From JBCCSZ01 sp039821145 (GTDB taxonomy: Bacteria > Bacteroidota > Bacteroidia > Chitinophagales > Saprospiraceae), in contig JBCBOS010000008.1 of the NCBI GenBank assembly GCA_039821145.1, positions 1 to 64,000 on the forward strand: a stretch of 64,000 nucleotides of DNA, in the 5' to 3' direction. The notes below the pieces were generated by a model, which saw only the letters and a program-made list of their open reading frames with translations, was not told where the DNA came from and did no database searches. Numbering within the stretch: the stretch's first letter is position 1; each line of letters begins with the position of its first letter. Position numbers and translations under genes: made by a program. Shown piece by piece: positions 55,932 through 64,000 of the stretch.

Positions 55932-55962
55932 TTGCAATAAAGGCAATTAACTCTTACCTTTA
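55932..55962 (+). promoter_or_regulatory. Candidate promoter of the DUF433/DUF5615 pair
   Basis: TTG at 55932-55934 and TACCTTTA at 55955-55962 are 20 bases apart, close to the Bacteroidota TTG-N17-23-TAnnTTTG pattern (one mismatch). The implied transcription start would be only a few bases before the ATG at 55972. Confidence 0.3.
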
Positions 55963-55971
55963 AAGAAAAAA

Positions 55972-56205
55972 ATGAAAGATTGGCGAAAATACATTGAATC
56001 AAATCCAAATAAGATGTATGGAAAACCAGTCATCTCTGGCACAAGGGTAGCTGTAGATCTCATTTTGGAGAAAATGTCAAATGGAGAAACGGTAGAGGAG
56101 TTGTTGAACTCCTATCCTCACATCACAAAGGAGGCTGTATTCGCTTGTTTGAGATTTGCCTCGGAATCAATAAAAACAGAAAAAATATACCCCTTAGCCT
56201 CCTAG
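55972..56205 (+). CDS. DUF433 family antitoxin
   Basis: 77 residues, typical for the family. The DUF433 signature is clear: W-R-K-Y-I, then GKPVISGTRVAVDLILEKM, GETVEELLNSYPHI and AVFACLRFA. These are small winged-helix-like proteins usually found next to a PIN-like DUF5615 toxin, acting as antitoxin and probably as autorepressor. The partner gene starts 4 bases after the stop, consistent with one transcript. Confidence 0.85.
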   Translation: MKDWRKYIESNPNKMYGKPVISGTRVAVDLILEKMSNGETVEELLNSYPHITKEAVFACLRFASESIKTEKIYPLAS

Positions 56206-56209
56206 ATTT

Positions 56210-56566
56210 ATGAAAAAATTGGTCATTGATGAGAGTGTGGGCTATGAGTTGGTAAAAATATTGAAGGAAGCAAATTTTGACTTACTATCGATATTAGAAA
56301 CCAATCCAGGCGTTGACGATGAGAAAGTACTTGAAATCGCCTTTCAAGAAGAAGCAATCTTGCTGACCGAGGACAAAGACTTTGGAGAGCTTACCTATCG
56401 CATGAAACGGGACAGCTATGGAATTTTGTTGATCAGATTGATTGACGTAGACAAACAACAAAAATGTAACATCGTTCTGGGTGTCATTGAAACTCATCTT
56501 GCTGAGTTGGAAAATAGTTTCTCCGTACTTACCTCTAAAAAGTTGAGAATAAAGAAGATGAAATAG
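56210..56566 (+). CDS. DUF5615 family PIN-like toxin
   Basis: 118 residues. The N-terminal VIDESVGYELVKILKEANFD (acidic pair at residues 7-8) and the central LLTEDKDFGEL motif are the conserved acidic positions of the PIN-like DUF5615 family (VapC45-like). It follows the DUF433 antitoxin by 4 bases and is probably a ribonuclease-type toxin by family inference. It converges on the next gene with a 17-base gap. Confidence 0.85.
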   Translation: MKKLVIDESVGYELVKILKEANFDLLSILETNPGVDDEKVLEIAFQEEAILLTEDKDFGELTYRMKRDSYGILLIRLIDVDKQQKCNIVLGVIETHLAELENSFSVLTSKKLRIKKMK

Positions 56567-56583
56567 CGGTGATTGAAGTGCCT

Positions 56584-58521
56584 TCACTCAAACTTGGGAA
56601 AGAACCCCTCTTGATTTTCCTCCAAAAACTTGTGCTGGGCTTTTGACAGCAGGATGTAGCCCGCCGCTTGTCCTCCATCTTCGCAGTTGTAGATTTTCAG
56701 ATCGACTTGGTTTTCTTCCAAGGCTTTTTCGATGAGTTGCATGAAGTCGTAATTGAGCCAATCGCCTGTCATGGGGATTTTGGTTTCGTATCGCTTGCCC
56801 ATGAAATCGAATCCAAAGTTGCAATGCTCATTGTTCCAGTTGTCCTTGAAGTCGTCTGTGATGTTGCTTGGTTGGAAGGCATCTCGGGAGGCCTCGGCAA
56901 ATTGCTTGGTCAGGTCTTCGTAGGGGTTTTCGAGATTGCCCGTTTCCCAATCAAAGAAGACAACACTTTTGGGAATGCTGCCAATGATGGATTGGTAGCT
57001 GTCGATGGTTTTCCGTTGGATGTCGCGCCAGGCATTTGTTCGTTCCTCTTCGGTGAGGTGATTCATCAGTCCCAGCTCTTGGTATTGTGCAAAGATGGAT
57101 TGGACCGCATCAGAGTGGAAGGCATTGTCGTGGGAGACTTGGGGCATGAAATCGTTGTAGGGCCTGAGTTGCCAAGCCTTGTATTGTTCTTGGGTGAGCA
57201 GCAGCAGTCCAAACTTTTGGGAGAAGCCATCGTTGTTTTTCTCTGCATCTTCATCTTGAGCAATGTACAGTCGTTGGTCACTTTGTTGGTCTCTCAATAT
57301 TTTGTTGACAATGCTGTTGATGCCTCTTACAGATTTAATAGGTAGGCGCTCGGGATCGGTGATGGTGTCCTTGGCCGCCATGACATCGTGGGTGACGAAG
57401 TCGTAATAGTCTCGATCTTGTGCTGTCAACTTGAGATCACCCCGAATGAAAAATTCGCCATCTCTCCAGTCGATCTCTTCCGCTCGCAGATTGATTTGTA
57501 CGTCTTTTACTGTGATGTCGGGTAAGATTTCGTTCAGGTCTTTGAAAATTCTGCGGTATCCATCCAGTAGATTTTCTCGGCTGTGGCTCAGGTCAAACAG
57601 TCGCGTATAGCGGCAGTAGGAGAGGAGTTCAAACTTGCTTTTGAGTTGTCCCTGCTTGCACTGCTCGATCAGTCTTTTGCCTGTGCTGGACACCATCATC
57701 TCTGCATCGACCAAGCGTTGGATGAGCTGTTGTTGGGCCTGGAGCTTTCGGGGGAATTCCTCTTGTGTTAGCAGCGCTTTGCTGGCATAAGTCAAAACAT
57801 CTACTTCCATGAGATGCACCTGGGCCTTTACTTGTGCAAAGCAGTCCTGTAATAGTGTGCTGTCCAACAAGCCGGCGACAGCCATGTCATTGAGGTTGCG
57901 GGTGATGGTCCTGCCGTAGACGGAGCGGTGGGGGGCGATGAGTCCACCTGTATCCATTCCTCGCTGTCCAAGCCCGAGTCCTCCTGCGTAGAAGGTCCGA
58001 TTTTGTGGGGGGACACTGTCTTCGGAAGGGATGCGCTCCTCGATGAATTGGCCTTCGAAACTTTCCAGTCGCTTTTCTGCTTCTTTGTTGAGTTGTTCAA
58101 AATATGCCTTGAGCTGTTCTTGGTCATCTGTCTTGGGGGCGGTCATGCCTTCCTGTTCCAGTTGGTTGATGATCCTCCCGTATTCAAAAATGCCAGCCCG
58201 GTAACTCATTTCTGATTGGAAAACCGCCGCAACAAATTGGAGGAGTTTGGAATGGGAGATGTCGCCCTGTTCCACTTTGTAGCTTCCATCGGCTTGCTGG
58301 ACCTTTCGATTGGTGGAAAGGGAGCCATTGTTGATGCGTTCCAGCATGAGGTCTCTGCTTGCTGTGGTGAAGACATCCTTTTCCAGCAATTGCTGTGCGA
58401 TTTGTCGAGCGCGATCGAGGGAGTTGTCCTGGCTGTGCATAGAAGGGAGAAATAGGAAATATGAAAGTGCGAATAGAAAGAAGGCCCTTGTGCCCAAAGT
58501 GATGTGGGATGAGTCTTTCAT
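56584..58521 (-). CDS. Secreted protein of unknown family
   Basis: 645 residues from the ATG at 58521, picked because MKDSSHITLGTRAFFLFALSYFLFLPSMHSQ is a signal peptide; the frame is open for 167 further codons upstream, but these look non-coding. The mature part is largely helical and polar, with a mid-region (about 330-400) of beta character (DITVKDVQINLRAEEIDWRDGEFFIRGDLKLT). Two short similar segments, LLLTQEQYKAWQ and ILLSKAQHKFLEE, suggest an internal weak repeat. No T9SS tail, catalytic motif or known domain was recognised. Periplasmic location is the simplest reading. It converges on the toxin gene. Confidence 0.7.
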   Translation of the reverse strand: MKDSSHITLGTRAFFLFALSYFLFLPSMHSQDNSLDRARQIAQQLLEKDVFTTASRDLMLERINNGSLSTNRKVQQADGSYKVEQGDISHSKLLQFVAAVFQSEMSYRAGIFEYGRIINQLEQEGMTAPKTDDQEQLKAYFEQLNKEAEKRLESFEGQFIEERIPSEDSVPPQNRTFYAGGLGLGQRGMDTGGLIAPHRSVYGRTITRNLNDMAVAGLLDSTLLQDCFAQVKAQVHLMEVDVLTYASKALLTQEEFPRKLQAQQQLIQRLVDAEMMVSSTGKRLIEQCKQGQLKSKFELLSYCRYTRLFDLSHSRENLLDGYRRIFKDLNEILPDITVKDVQINLRAEEIDWRDGEFFIRGDLKLTAQDRDYYDFVTHDVMAAKDTITDPERLPIKSVRGINSIVNKILRDQQSDQRLYIAQDEDAEKNNDGFSQKFGLLLLTQEQYKAWQLRPYNDFMPQVSHDNAFHSDAVQSIFAQYQELGLMNHLTEEERTNAWRDIQRKTIDSYQSIIGSIPKSVVFFDWETGNLENPYEDLTKQFAEASRDAFQPSNITDDFKDNWNNEHCNFGFDFMGKRYETKIPMTGDWLNYDFMQLIEKALEENQVDLKIYNCEDGGQAAGYILLSKAQHKFLEENQEGFFPKFE

Positions 58522-59281
58522 TTTTTGTTGCGATTGTTTGTTGCAAAAATAATGATTGTTGGTTGAATTGTCTGCGAGGACTCTGGCAAATTCATTTTCT
58601 AAAAACAACATTGGTATCTCTTCCGTCACTCTGTCATTGTTGACTCTTGTGAATGGAGGCCTTTGGCGTATTGGGCATTCAGCTTTGCACATACGCAATT
58701 GGTGTGTTTCGTGAAATCTGGGTAAACGATTTTCAGCGAAAGGCTTGTGAAATATGGGTTTTTCATAAATTGAGCCGCTTTGCCCTGTCACATATTTGAT
58801 TGTCTGACCAACGCTTGGTAAAAAATGACAATCTCGTGAATTTTGAACCATTTGAGCGGCCTGCTTTTCATTGATCTGGTGCGGTTGTAAAGAGTTCTGC
58901 CTCCATTTTTTGCAGCGGATGAAGCAGCTGGAATCCATTTGGCGGTCAAAAAAGTTAGGGTAAAATATGTAAACAATTTTCAATTGTAAAATTGTCAAAA
59001 TGATTTCATTAGTAGAATGCATGAGGGAAAAGTATAAAGAATAAGTCTGTTGTAAGGGGCGAAAGATTGGGCATTTTGGCAGTGATAAAAAGCAAATTTT
59101 GGTAGGTCTTTGGCAAGGGAAGATGGCTCATTGGCAGGAGCTGTCAATGAAGATTTCTTCTGATTTTTTTCGAAAAAAAATTGAGCAGTGAGTCAAATTC
59201 TGGCATCTGTTTTGTTTAACAAATCCCCGTTACTATTAAACAACAGAGGCCATTTGTAAATCACTTATTAAAACCAATTCG
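58522..59281. other. Divergent intergenic region
   Basis: About 760 bases between the secreted unknown protein and the beta-helix protein. AT-rich, with no gene supported although one minus-strand frame is open over most of it. Promoters for both flanking genes are expected here but no exact consensus was seen. Confidence 0.5.
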
Positions 59282-60496
59282 ATGAGACAGTTATACCTAC
59301 TTTTATTCCTACTTATGGGAGCAACGGGTTTCGCGCAAAAATCTAATGTAGTAAGCGTAAAGGGTCCAGGTGACCTTCCAAAGCCGAACGGACAGAAGGA
59401 GATTCTGCTGGACGGAAGCAAAATTTACATCATTCACGGCAAGATCAATTTGGGATCTTCTTACATCAACCTGAACGGAGCAAGCCTTCAAGGACGCGAT
59501 CCAGGAAAGGATGGATTGATCTCTTCTTGCAATGGAGGCATACTGCGAAGTAGAAGTAAAAATGTGTATCTCGAAAAAGTCTTTGTGATGTGCGCAGGGG
59601 CCAAGACGATGGGATATGATTTTCGTGACGACACACAAACAGCATATTGCAACTTGTTTCAGGGATGCTCAGTTTTGGAAGCTCCTGGAATGACGTCCAA
59701 GGGAGTCGGCAAAATCAAGGGATTCAATACCACATGTATTGACCTCAACTATTGGAATACCAAGAAGGGAATCAACATCGGTGGCAAGATGGCCAAGTTG
59801 ACCATGGTGTACAACTACATCACAGGCATCCAAGCAGATGCAGCCATTGAGTTTGAAAAAGACCTCGTCGCCAAGGACATCGTCATGAGCGGTAACTATT
59901 TTGTCTATGGGGGATCAGACGGCATCAAGTTGGAGAGAGGAGCCACCATCGGACAGGGGCGGATGGTTAGTAACCTGTTCCAAGGTCAAAAGAACATCAC
60001 GGTCGGCTTCGGTCCTGAAACGCCAGGTTGGGAGATGGTTTCCAACAGTGGAAAGATCAGTGACTCTCGTGCGAGAGCTTCCATCTACATGAACGACAAC
60101 GAAGTCAACACAGAGTTCATTCAGCCAGTATTCAAGAAAGTAGAAGGAAAGACCATTGCCACGCAGATGCGCAAGTTTGAAAACGTACATGACAACCGTT
60201 TGAACTACATTGGTCTGAAAGACATCGTCGTCGACGTGGTGATCTCAGCCTCTGGCATCTCCAGTTACAACAACGGCAACTTCTCGATCGCTTTGATGAA
60301 AAACGGCGATGATTTGATCCTGCCAAAGTCTACGGCTTACAACATCGACAACGGAAAGAGTTTCAACTTGAATCTAGATACACAGGTAGCCTTGTCTACA
60401 GGCGACTACATTGAGGTGGTATTGAAGGCGGACAACAATCCTTCCAACAACCCCATTCTCATCAAGGACATGGTCATGAAGGTGGTACAGTTCTAA
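59282..60496 (+). CDS. Secreted right-handed beta-helix protein
   Basis: 404 residues. A signal peptide (MRQLYLLLFLLMGATGFAQ) precedes a beta-helix-like region (about 45-250) with short strands and stacked Asn/Gly turns (YINLNGASLQGRDPG, GGILRSRSKNVYLEKVFVMC, FVYGGSDGIKLERGATIG), as in pectate-lyase-like folds. The last ~130 residues form a separate beta domain (VVDVVISASGISSYNNGNFSIALMKNGDD, ending VMKVVQF). There is no T9SS tail. No catalytic residues of polysaccharide lyases could be assigned, so a structural or binding role is as likely as an enzyme. Followed by a strong terminator, so monocistronic; A/T-rich codon context just before the start. Confidence 0.7.
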   Translation: MRQLYLLLFLLMGATGFAQKSNVVSVKGPGDLPKPNGQKEILLDGSKIYIIHGKINLGSSYINLNGASLQGRDPGKDGLISSCNGGILRSRSKNVYLEKVFVMCAGAKTMGYDFRDDTQTAYCNLFQGCSVLEAPGMTSKGVGKIKGFNTTCIDLNYWNTKKGINIGGKMAKLTMVYNYITGIQADAAIEFEKDLVAKDIVMSGNYFVYGGSDGIKLERGATIGQGRMVSNLFQGQKNITVGFGPETPGWEMVSNSGKISDSRARASIYMNDNEVNTEFIQPVFKKVEGKTIATQMRKFENVHDNRLNYIGLKDIVVDVVISASGISSYNNGNFSIALMKNGDDLILPKSTAYNIDNGKSFNLNLDTQVALSTGDYIEVVLKADNNPSNNPILIKDMVMKVVQF

Positions 60497-60548
60497 ATCA
60501 GAGCTTGCCACCATCACTGCCATCAACTGGCAACACAACATGTCTATC

Positions 60549-60625
60549 GAGTAGATTTAACAACAAGTTTGGGGTGCCTGGTCCAATATCCATGCACCCC
60601 AACTCTTGATCTACTCTCGTTTTTC
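60549..60625 (+). terminator. Long nested-hairpin terminator after the beta-helix gene
   Basis: Outer arms GAGTAGAT (60549-60556) and ATCTACTC (60609-60616), a CAAG/CTTG step, and inner arms TTGGGGTGC/GCACCCCAA form a 68-base nested hairpin. TCGTTTTT follows. Confidence 0.8.
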
Positions 60626-60883
60626 CCACCCCCCTCACCTCAAAGCGACGCCACTCGCTTACTCTGTCCACACCATAAGAGCCATTTCAAGAGTGGTACA
60701 GCCCCCCAGCAGTAAATGATCGATAAGCCCGACGAATGGGCAAACCAGGCTTTTGCATTTGTAGCAAGTCTATGGAGCGTTTGCCATTCCTGCTCGTGTT
60801 TGGATTTGTCCGGCCACGGCTTTGCCTCCGAAGCAATTCTGTTCGGGTCATTCTTAAATGGTAATGTGTCAAGCTAACGAAAA
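60626..60883. other. Intergenic region before the Brp/Blh gene
   Basis: No gene or clear promoter consensus seen between the terminator and the ATG at 60884. Confidence 0.5.
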
Positions 60884-61798
60884 ATGAAAGCACTACTTTA
60901 CAAATTATTTTTGTTGTCACCTCTATTGGTCATCCATCTTTGCAGCAATTTCTTGGGTTTTGACATCGGCCATCTGGAGATGTACTACGCGGTGGCCCTG
61001 ATCTTTATTTTGGGCATTCCTCATGGTGCAATGGACCATGTCATTTTTAAAAAAGAACGCAAGGAAATTTCTCATTTGTTTACCATTCTGTATTGGACCT
61101 TGGGGTTGGGCAATGCCGTTTTGTGGTTTTACTTTCCCTTGGAAGTGACCTTTTTCTTCATCATCGTTTCTGCCTTTCATTTTGGGGAGGCACAGTTTGC
61201 CAAAAACGAAAACATCAACAAGCGGACCTGGTTTCTCACTTGTTGGGGAATGGCGGTAATTACCTTGCTGCTGGGCAAGAACGTCGAGGTATTGGCAGCT
61301 TATGTTCAGGAGTACAACAATCCGGTATTCTACCAAAACATTCTCTACTATCTGGAAAACAAAGTGATCTTTTACAGCTTTTTGGTGGTGACCATTGTGT
61401 CGATGATGTACTTTTTGCTCAGCGGGCAGATCAGCAAGAAAAGCTTTTTGAGAGAGTCCCTGTTTTTCATATTGGTATTGCAGGTGATGAACATGGCCAA
61501 CACGCTGATTGGCATCACGACTTTTTTCGTCTTTGTTCATTCTCTGAGTGTTTTGGAGCAGGAGTACAACTACCTAAAGGCGGAGAACGAGAAGTTTTCG
61601 CTTTTTGATTTTGTGAAAGTCATCTTTCCCTTTTCACTCGCCAGCTATTTGATGATCGGTTTTTTCTTTGCCTTGAACATCTATGGAGTGGTGGAGATTT
61701 CGAATGCCTACTTGGTCATTGTCATCTTGTCTTCCTTGACCCTGCCACATGCGGTGGTGATGAACATTTTTTACCAGAACCACAATGCGAGGATATAG
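60884..61798 (+). CDS. blh: Brp/Blh family beta-carotene 15,15'-dioxygenase
   Basis: 304 residues, about eight membrane segments. The family's iron-binding His clusters are present: GIPHGAMDH (His47, His52), SAFHFGE (His99), FVFVHSL (His219) and LTLPHAV (His289). In the Brp/Blh family such proteins cleave beta-carotene to two retinal molecules in the membrane, usually to supply a rhodopsin. No rhodopsin or carotenoid gene lies within the window. The stop is 1 base from the convergent patatin gene. Family assignment is firm; the in vivo substrate is inferred. Confidence 0.88.
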   Translation: MKALLYKLFLLSPLLVIHLCSNFLGFDIGHLEMYYAVALIFILGIPHGAMDHVIFKKERKEISHLFTILYWTLGLGNAVLWFYFPLEVTFFFIIVSAFHFGEAQFAKNENINKRTWFLTCWGMAVITLLLGKNVEVLAAYVQEYNNPVFYQNILYYLENKVIFYSFLVVTIVSMMYFLLSGQISKKSFLRESLFFILVLQVMNMANTLIGITTFFVFVHSLSVLEQEYNYLKAENEKFSLFDFVKVIFPFSLASYLMIGFFFALNIYGVVEISNAYLVIVILSSLTLPHAVVMNIFYQNHNARI

Positions 61799-61799
61799 G

Positions 61800-62594
61800 T
61801 CAACCCAGCTGTCGCTGGATTTCGCCGCCGATGGCCTTCCACAAGTTGTCCAATTGGTCCTGAGCATATTGGTAGCCGATCTCGTAAATTTCGTCCATTT
61901 TGCTGGTGTCGAATAAGCCGTAATGTGCCAACTCCTTGGGCATGAAGACGAAGTCGCAAACGTGAAACTTGAGGAGGGAGTTTGCCATCACACTCAGGCC
62001 GATGGCTCGGTTGAGCATTTTGAAAGAATTGGTCAACTCCTTTTTGCTGATGGTCCCTTCGGGCGAGACAAAGCTTCCAATCATCAGGTCGCATTGGTCG
62101 GCAATGGGTTCGGTGGGGAAGTTGTTCATCGTTCCACCATCTACATACCAGTTGGAGCTGATTTCTACGGGCGTAAAGATGCCAGGAACTGCGGAAGATG
62201 CCAGGATGGCTTTTACCAAATCTCCTTTTGAAAAATAGTATGGCAGGCCACTGAGGACGTCCGTTGCACAGATGTGAAGTTCTTTGGACAAGGAGTCAAA
62301 CGAGCGGTCTTTGAGCCAATGGTCAAACATGCTGGCATAGCCTTCGGCATCCAAAAGGCCGGGTTTGCTGTAGGAGAAGTGGCGCCAGCGCAGGATGGAG
62401 TTGTTCTGTCGAAAAAAGTCCAGCATTTCTTTGGGAGGATAATCGGCTGCGTACAAGGCGGCAACCATGGCTCCCGCGCTGCTTCCCGACAGCAATGTCG
62501 GCTGTATTCCCTCTTCTTCTAGTGCCTGCAAGATGCCGATGTGGGCGATTCCTCTTACGCCTCCTCCTGAGAGCACCAATCCAATCTTTTTCAT
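61800..62594 (-). CDS. Patatin-like phospholipase, cytoplasmic (RssA-like)
   Basis: 264 residues with no signal peptide. A single patatin domain: oxyanion loop SGGGVRG (9-15), nucleophile GSSAG (Ser39) and catalytic DGG (Asp152-Gly154, DGGTMNNFP). A Ser-Asp dyad acyl hydrolase is expected. Compared with the 53629-55884 protein it has no POTRA or barrel, so the two patatins differ in location. Tail-to-tail with the Blh gene, 1 base apart. Confidence 0.9.
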   Translation of the reverse strand: MKKIGLVLSGGGVRGIAHIGILQALEEEGIQPTLLSGSSAGAMVAALYAADYPPKEMLDFFRQNNSILRWRHFSYSKPGLLDAEGYASMFDHWLKDRSFDSLSKELHICATDVLSGLPYYFSKGDLVKAILASSAVPGIFTPVEISSNWYVDGGTMNNFPTEPIADQCDLMIGSFVSPEGTISKKELTNSFKMLNRAIGLSVMANSLLKFHVCDFVFMPKELAHYGLFDTSKMDEIYEIGYQYAQDQLDNLWKAIGGEIQRQLG

Positions 62595-62886
62595 AGCGAG
62601 TTCATTTGTTGTCTGACACTGTTTCGGTCGATCATTTGTCGCATCAATCTGGTTGATGAGTCAAAGATGAGGCTTTTGGCATTGGCATGCAAGTCGCTGG
62701 TGGTCGAGAGAGCTGGCGGGGGTGTGGAGAGGTGGTAGATTGGCGGCTGAGGTCTCAAGAATTGGTGAGAAATTCCTAAGTGTTATTTTACTCATTTGAA
62801 ATTTTCTTTACTATTGAAGATATGCTAAGGCCGGGTAGAAACTTGCCGGTATGCTTGGTGTAGAAAATGGGGAAGGGGACCAGGGG

Positions 62887-63699
62887 CTATTTCAAAAAAT
62901 CGATAACCTGTTGAAGGACTGAGTCCGTTCTCAGTATTCGGAAGTGTCCTGTTCCTTCCACCGTGATCAGTTTGCATTGCGGCCAATTGTCGCAGACGGT
63001 TTGCGATCGAGAGATGGGAATGACCTTGTCGTCTTTGTCGTGTAGGATGAGGGCTTTTTGAACATTGATCTGGCCGACAAAATTGCTCACATTGAAAGAG
63101 GAGACTTTCTGTTGGGTTTCTTTTTCCAGTTGTTGGATGAGGAGAGACTTTACTTTGGGGGTGATTCCCACATTTTGTGCTACGGTATCGATGCGTTGTT
63201 CAAATCGGTCTGGGACAGTGAGGAGCACGTATTTGTCTATTTTGAGGGAGGGATTGTTGTAGAGGGCATAGGTTGTGGCAATGCCGCCGAAGGAATGGCT
63301 GACCAGCAATTGGGGTTGGACATCTTGGATGAGAGAGCCCACCAGATCGCTGAAGGCAAATAGACTGGTGGGGCCTTTGCTGCTGTGTCCGTGTCCAGGG
63401 CCGTCGAATGCGTATATGCTGTAGTTTTGTTGGCGGAGCTGTAGGATGAGGTCTGCAAAATTTCCTGCTTGCCCTTCCCACCCGTGGATCAGCAGGATTT
63501 TGCGAGGGCCACCGGGCCAGTGGTAGGTTCGAATTCGAAAATCTTGGAAGGAGCGATCTCCCTTTTGTGCCAGGTCGAGAACATCCTCTTTGTGCTGCCG
63601 CAGTTTGCGTTGCTGGGGGTTGGTCAGCTATTGATAGGCCAGCCGCAGGACGAGCTTGGGAAACAATTGGGAAGTGAGCTGAATGAGTTTTCTTTTCAT
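62887..63699 (-). pseudogene. Alpha/beta hydrolase gene with an in-frame TAG
   Basis: Read from the ATG at 63699 the frame gives MKRKLIQLTSQLFPKLVLRLAYQ, then TAG at 63630-63628, then continues LTNPQQRKLRQ to a normal end, about 270 codons in all. The remainder is an intact hydrolase: ILLIHGWEGQAGNF (oxyanion region), AFDGPGHGHS, nucleophile VSHSFGG, acid in HDKDDKVIP and base in GTGHF. One base change (TAG to CAG, Gln) would restore a full gene. No ATG, GTG or TTG follows in frame until 63342, which would drop the first half of the fold. So it is a recent pseudogene, a sequencing error or a read-through case. Substrate unknown. Confidence 0.75.
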
Positions 63700-64000
63700 C
63701 GGATGCGCATAGAAAGTGACCTACTGCGAAGATAAGCAGTTGTGTGGAATTATCAATGGAGATGTCTGCAAAATCGACTTGGGTGATCCACCGCCATCTT
63801 CCTGTCTGCTTCCCCAGGAGAGCAGTCCGGAGGGTCCGGTGACTCATCCTGTGGGAGCGGGGCACAGGTCCGCAATTGGACAGTGCGATGCGATTCACCT
63901 TTGGCGAGTAAGCACACGATCGAGTGCCATCCCTCAACCCCTCTGCAAGGGGCATGAAATGCGGATGTGGTTGATTTTTCTGACTTACTTCTCGTAGAAG
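63700..64000. other. Upstream region of the hydrolase gene
   Basis: No gene supported on either strand. Frames that are open here have no family features and atypical composition. Confidence 0.5.

Noticed and set aside
58522..59022. N-terminal extension of the secreted unknown protein to 59022
   Set aside because: The extra 167 residues look random, and a good signal peptide starts at 58521.
63200..63955. 251-codon minus-strand frame over the hydrolase gene
   Set aside because: It is out of frame with the catalytic motifs of the hydrolase and is Pro/Arg/Gln-rich without a domain.

Overview
The window looks like a chromosomal segment of a marine or sludge-type member of the Bacteroidota, most likely the Saprospiria (Lewinella/Haliscomenobacter/Saprospira relatives). 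The reasons are giant Cys-rich HYR and Ig-like repeat proteins, both classes of type IX secretion (T9SS) C-terminal sorting domain, several PorP/SprF proteins, Bacteroidota-type TAnnTTTG promoter elements, and a Brp/Blh-type dioxygenase. Genus-level assignment is inference. I found no rRNA, tRNA, CRISPR array, IS element or prophage.

Region 1 (1-12,838, + strand): the 3' part of a giant Ig-like adhesin ending in a gliding-type (CHU_C, type B) sorting domain, then a PorP/SprF protein, then a PorE-like TPR/PD40/CRD/OmpA protein and a strong terminator. Region 2 (12,893-16,190): an acyl-CoA thioesterase, a small membrane protein and, convergently, a beta-solenoid T9SS type A surface protein.

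Region 3 (16,374-49,255, - strand) is the core. Read in the direction of transcription it holds: a type A HYR protein (49,255-41,852); terminator; a CHU_C HYR protein (41,390-31,689) and PorP/SprF (31,644-30,700); terminator; a second type A HYR protein (29,912-24,852); hairpin; a second CHU_C HYR protein (24,471-19,606), PorP/SprF (19,565-18,606) and an OmpA/PD40/SPOR protein (18,584-16,434); terminator. This is a tandem duplication of a [type A protein - CHU_C protein - PorP] cassette. The two type A proteins each carry a dockerin-like pair of Ca-binding loops and a cohesin-like domain near the C terminus. The two CHU_C proteins each begin with cohesin-like domains. My main hypothesis is a surface assembly in which T9SS-exported proteins are linked through cohesin-dockerin type contacts, with each CHU_C protein exported through its own PorP/SprF partner and braced to peptidoglycan by OmpA/SPOR proteins.

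Region 4 (50,072-64,000) is mixed: a protein with a peptidoglycan-binding-like N terminus and an apparently split L,D-transpeptidase-like core; a 12-TM-type transporter; a patatin-BamA-type outer-membrane phospholipase; a DUF433/DUF5615 toxin-antitoxin pair; a secreted protein of unknown family; a secreted beta-helix protein; a Brp/Blh beta-carotene dioxygenase; a cytoplasmic patatin; and an alpha/beta hydrolase gene interrupted by one in-frame TAG.

Domain positions are estimates from reading the translations; no profile search was run.
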